From assembly GCF_013033965.1 (NCBI RefSeq), contig NZ_WQFE01000013.1, positions 62,001 to 126,000 of the forward strand: DNA of 64,000 bases, written 5' to 3'. Of the stretch, positions 61,615 through 64,000 are shown piece after piece. The position numbers and the translations under genes were made by a program. The stretch comes from Ruegeria atlantica (GTDB lineage: Bacteria; Pseudomonadota; Alphaproteobacteria; Rhodobacterales; Rhodobacteraceae). Position 1 is the first letter of the stretch, and the number at the start of each line of letters is the position of its first letter. The notes under the pieces were generated by a model, which saw nothing but the letters and a program-made list of their open reading frames with translations, had not been told where the DNA came from and ran no database searches.

Positions 61615-62582
61615 GCTTTCGCGACCACCGCGCCGAAGTAAGCCTCTTTCCAGATCGGATCATTTGCGGGCGGAAACTCTTTGTTCGCACCCCAACTCCA
61701 GACTTTGACAGGCTTGGTGTCGTCGGTGATGGGTGCCAGCAAGGGCACCCAGTGATCGGCCACAAGGCTTGCGCCCTTGGCGCCGATTTTGCCCAGAACC
61801 CCCTGCGACGGAACATAAGACTGGGACAACTTTTTCGCGGATTGCTTGCCCTTCTTACCCTCTTTTTCCAGAAGCAGGCTGACATTGATGAACAGGACCG
61901 GCTGGTCGTCCGCTGTAACTTTGAGTTCCTTGAGATGATCAACGCTTTCATTGAGAATGAAGGTCGTCGTGGTCTGATCGTCCACCGAGCTGAACCCAAT
62001 TCCAGATTTCAGCCAGGCCACCATGTCCGAGGGCCAAGAGATCGCGTCCCATGCCTCTTCTGGTGTGCCGTCGAAATCGTCGTTGCTGGTCCGACGCAGG
62101 CTGGCCAACACCATCCAGTCCAGCAACAGGCTGGGCGGAAACGGGTCGGCCTTGAACTTCAGCGGCTCCAGCCCTTCCAAACCATCAGATTTTACCTTCA
62201 GGCTGCCAAAGGTTCCGGTCCCGGTGTTATAAAGCCCGGTCACAAGGTCGACAAAACCCTCGAAATTGCGGGTTGCAAACAAGTGCATGACCGCAGCGGG
62301 GCCACAGACGTTCAGCCGGTATTGGCGAATATTGTGCGGCTTGCCCTGTAGGACCGCAAGGCGGGCGGCAATGTCGGCACGCGGCAGGTTGGGCCATACG
62401 CCATTGCCGGTTTCTGCCGCAAAAGCGCTGATCTTCTGCGCGATTGCCGATGACTGACCCGATACGACGGGCCGGGCCGGAAGCGCCTTCGCCAGATCGG
62501 CAAACGGGTCGTCCCCGGCGCCGTGATGCGGAACAAACGGACGCGGCGCGCCTGATTTGATACCGGTTTTCTGTATGTCCAT
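61611..62582 (-). CDS. Predicted papain/C39-like cysteine peptidase
   Basis: A 323-residue protein with the motif NVCGPAAVMHLF (C93), the usual start of the C39-like/papain-like peptidase fold, a DHWVPLL segment (H277) and VWSWGAN (295-300), which lies where papain has its NSWG. Together these suggest a Cys-His-type peptidase or amidase; the Asn position is Trp295 here, so the third residue is uncertain. No signal peptide. The gene is coupled by ATGA to 59314-61614 and follows 62596-63591 by 13 bases. It could be a processing peptidase of the particle or an effector. Inference from motif order only. Confidence 0.5.
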   Translation of the reverse strand: MDIQKTGIKSGAPRPFVPHHGAGDDPFADLAKALPARPVVSGQSSAIAQKISAFAAETGNGVWPNLPRADIAARLAVLQGKPHNIRQYRLNVCGPAAVMHLFATRNFEGFVDLVTGLYNTGTGTFGSLKVKSDGLEGLEPLKFKADPFPPSLLLDWMVLASLRRTSNDDFDGTPEEAWDAISWPSDMVAWLKSGIGFSSVDDQTTTTFILNESVDHLKELKVTADDQPVLFINVSLLLEKEGKKGKQSAKKLSQSYVPSQGVLGKIGAKGASLVADHWVPLLAPITDDTKPVKVWSWGANKEFPPANDPIWKEAYFGAVVAKA

Positions 62583-62595
62583 GTCTCACGCTCCC

Positions 62596-63591
62596 TCAGG
62601 CCGGCTGGCCCGCTGCGTCCTGCTGCGCACCCTGTTTCTCGGCAATCAACGCCTTGGTGCTTTCGTCGCCGAAAAGATCCGCGAAGTTGTCGAGCTTGAA
62701 GTAATCGCTCTTGAACTTGACCTCGACGAAACCCGTGATCTGCGCGTTCAGTTCGGTGTTGGTGACCAGTTCCCGCGACGAGACGGTGATCTTGGTCGAT
62801 TTCTTGGATCCACCGCCACCAAACAGGCCAAAGAAGCTGCCGCCGCCCTGACCGCCTTTTTGCTGAATATCGGTGGATTTTTCCTTGCCCTGCCCCACTT
62901 CGGTCGAGCGGACGTTAAAGACGAGGCCGGCCCGGATGATACCTTCTGTTACGACAAGGCGGTTGTTGATCTGCAACATCACCTCGCGCAGCTGCAAGCG
63001 GCGTTCTTTGGCCAGCTTCAGGCGGGCCTCGAACATCAGCTTCTGGATTTCGTCGTTGGACGTATCGACCGCCATACCCGAGTTGGAATCTGTCAGGTCC
63101 CCGTCCGGCCCCATCGTGAACCGCAGGGGATCCGAGGTTGCCATTTCCGCCTGTGCATCCAGAGACGAAATATCGTCGCGGGCAATTGCGCCCAGCGGTT
63201 TGCTGAGTTGTTTGAACATGTCGACCATGCTTTGCGACTGCTTGATCGTGGAATCCACGATAGAATCGTAGGTCCCGGTGATCAAATCTGAAACAAAGCC
63301 GACGAAATCAATTTCCCCCATAAATTCAGAGGCTAAGCCAGGGACATCCCTGATGCCGGTAGGGTCCAGATCGTCGCCCGCCGCGAACGCTCGGGCAGGA
63401 CCGCCCTGCCCTTTCACCTTTTTCTGGGCCAGCGCAACGCCGCTGCTGAGCATCTCACGATACATCTCAACCTGTTTGTCGCGCGGCATGGACAGGAAAG
63501 TCGTGTTCTCTGACAAGTAGCGCTTCAGGTCCGCACGCACACGATCCACAACCGCTTGATTGGCGTCGCCCGTTCGAGCTTCAGTCATCAT
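62596..63591 (-). CDS. eCIS-associated-like protein
   Basis: A 331-residue protein. Residues 92-140 form helices (YDSIVDSTIKQSQSMVDMF), 186-230 a helix and strand (RRLQLREVMLQINNRLVVTEGIIRAGLVFNVR), and 268-307 a beta segment ending VKFKSDYFKLDNF, with a Gly/Phe/Ser linker (245-265) between. I remember this order, with INRIVVTDGxI and VxFKSDYF, from accessory proteins in extracellular contractile injection loci of cyanobacteria and actinobacteria. No signal peptide. It is the second visible gene of the right-end operon. The family call is from memory and should be checked by profile search. Confidence 0.45.
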   Translation of the reverse strand: MMTEARTGDANQAVVDRVRADLKRYLSENTTFLSMPRDKQVEMYREMLSSGVALAQKKVKGQGGPARAFAAGDDLDPTGIRDVPGLASEFMGEIDFVGFVSDLITGTYDSIVDSTIKQSQSMVDMFKQLSKPLGAIARDDISSLDAQAEMATSDPLRFTMGPDGDLTDSNSGMAVDTSNDEIQKLMFEARLKLAKERRLQLREVMLQINNRLVVTEGIIRAGLVFNVRSTEVGQGKEKSTDIQQKGGQGGGSFFGLFGGGGSKKSTKITVSSRELVTNTELNAQITGFVEVKFKSDYFKLDNFADLFGDESTKALIAEKQGAQQDAAGQPA

Positions 63592-63609
63592 GACTATGTC
63601 CTTTCGCGC

Positions 63610-64000
63610 TTAAAGCATGTCAGCGTCTTGCAAGGCCGCTTCTTCGGCCTCGGCGGCATATTCGTCTCCGACATCCATCGGAGCCTCTTCGCGTCCGTCA
63701 TAGAAGTCATCGTCGTCGATCCAGTCGCCCACGGTATCGGGCCGTCGGAAGGCCGCCAGCCAGTTCTGCAGGATCTCAAGGCCACGTTCGATTTCCGCGT
63801 CCGGCGCGGTCTGCAACGTCGACGCATTGTCCGCCAGCCAGGCAAACAGATCGAACCCGTACACCGCCAGAGTGCGGCCGCGATCGGTCAACTGGGTGCC
63901 ATAAACCATGCGGCGATCCTCGCGGTCATCACCGATGGCTTCGTTGAGAAGGCCTTCAACCACGGCCCAAAGACCCGAGTTGAAACGGCCACCCCAATAT
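63610..64000 (-). CDS. Unrecognised acidic protein, N-terminal part outside window
   Basis: The frame is open to the right edge, so the apparent start at 63963 (GTG) is probably internal. Visible C-terminal residues include YWGGRFNSGLWAVVEGLLNE and LFAWLADNASTLQ, then an acidic tail (IDDDDFYDGREEAPMDVGDEY). It ends 18 bases before 62596-63591 begins. The start and the full domain content lie beyond 64000. No function can be given. Confidence 0.6.
   Translation of the reverse strand, partial: YWGGRFNSGLWAVVEGLLNEAIGDDREDRRMVYGTQLTDRGRTLAVYGFDLFAWLADNASTLQTAPDAEIERGLEILQNWLAAFRRPDTVGDWIDDDDFYDGREEAPMDVGDEYAAEAEEAALQDADML

Noticed and set aside
1..64000. CRISPR array, tRNA or rRNA genes
   Set aside because: No regularly spaced repeats, cloverleaf-type sequence or rRNA signature was found on reading the window.

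Overview
The window looks like chromosomal DNA of a marine alphaproteobacterium, most likely a member of the Roseobacter group (Rhodobacterales). The reasons are moderately high GC, many ABC and tripartite (TTT) solute importers each with its own catabolic genes, an AglEFGAK alpha-glucoside operon with a divergent LacI regulator, a MaoC-Pta fusion, a DUF1636 gene under a cobalamin riboswitch, choline-sulfatase and GMC dehydrogenase genes, and Tat-type signals. The assignment rests on gene content and protein resemblance only; no database search was possible. No rRNA, tRNA or CRISPR array was seen.

Layout. 1-1960: a polyamine-type ABC importer (binding protein and ATPase, minus strand, cut by the left edge). 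2388-13859: a carbohydrate island with aglEFGAK (minus) facing lacI-type aglR, a beta-glucosidase/glucokinase fusion, a PfkB sugar kinase and a D-lyxose isomerase-like cupin (plus); two matching palindromic operators lie between the halves. 14046-17365: two small envelope-stress-like membrane proteins, then ackA and pta (minus). 17571-20977: cobalamin riboswitch, a 28-codon ORF, DUF1636 and a BtuDFC-type importer. 21044-27635: napFDAGHBC periplasmic nitrate reductase with an FNR-like site, followed by a small membrane protein. 27800-30187: a fatty-acid cis/trans isomerase gene (cti) interrupted by one in-frame TAA. 30349-39721: two divergent units around a ROK regulator, with a metallophosphoesterase and tctAB on one side and tctC, choline sulfatase and a GMC oxidoreductase on the other. 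39839-43949: small stress-type genes including an ECF42-like sigma factor next to its DGPF/YCII partner. 43989-46463: a gene-poor stretch with an integrase relic, a CurA-like reductase and dodecin. 46464-52740: GntR regulator, divergent branched-chain-type ABC importer and an Asp/Glu/hydantoin racemase. 52916-56116: a large secreted nuclease. 56393-56521: relic of an IS5-type transposase. 56652-64000: seven tightly packed, mostly unrecognised minus-strand genes that continue past the right edge.

The most interesting part is the last operon. One of its proteins (62596-63591) resembles a family I remember from extracellular contractile injection system (eCIS) loci; its neighbours include a predicted papain/C39-like cysteine peptidase, a protein with an OmpA-like domain but no export signal, and a 766-residue protein with a long hydrophobic Leu/Pro segment. 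No sheath, tube or baseplate gene is inside the window, so the reading as an injection-system or phage-tail-like locus is an inference to be tested on the DNA beyond 64000. Other notable points are the GH1-glucokinase fusion, the broken cti, the small ORF behind the B12 riboswitch, and GC-rich stem-loops placed directly after four of the solute-binding protein genes.
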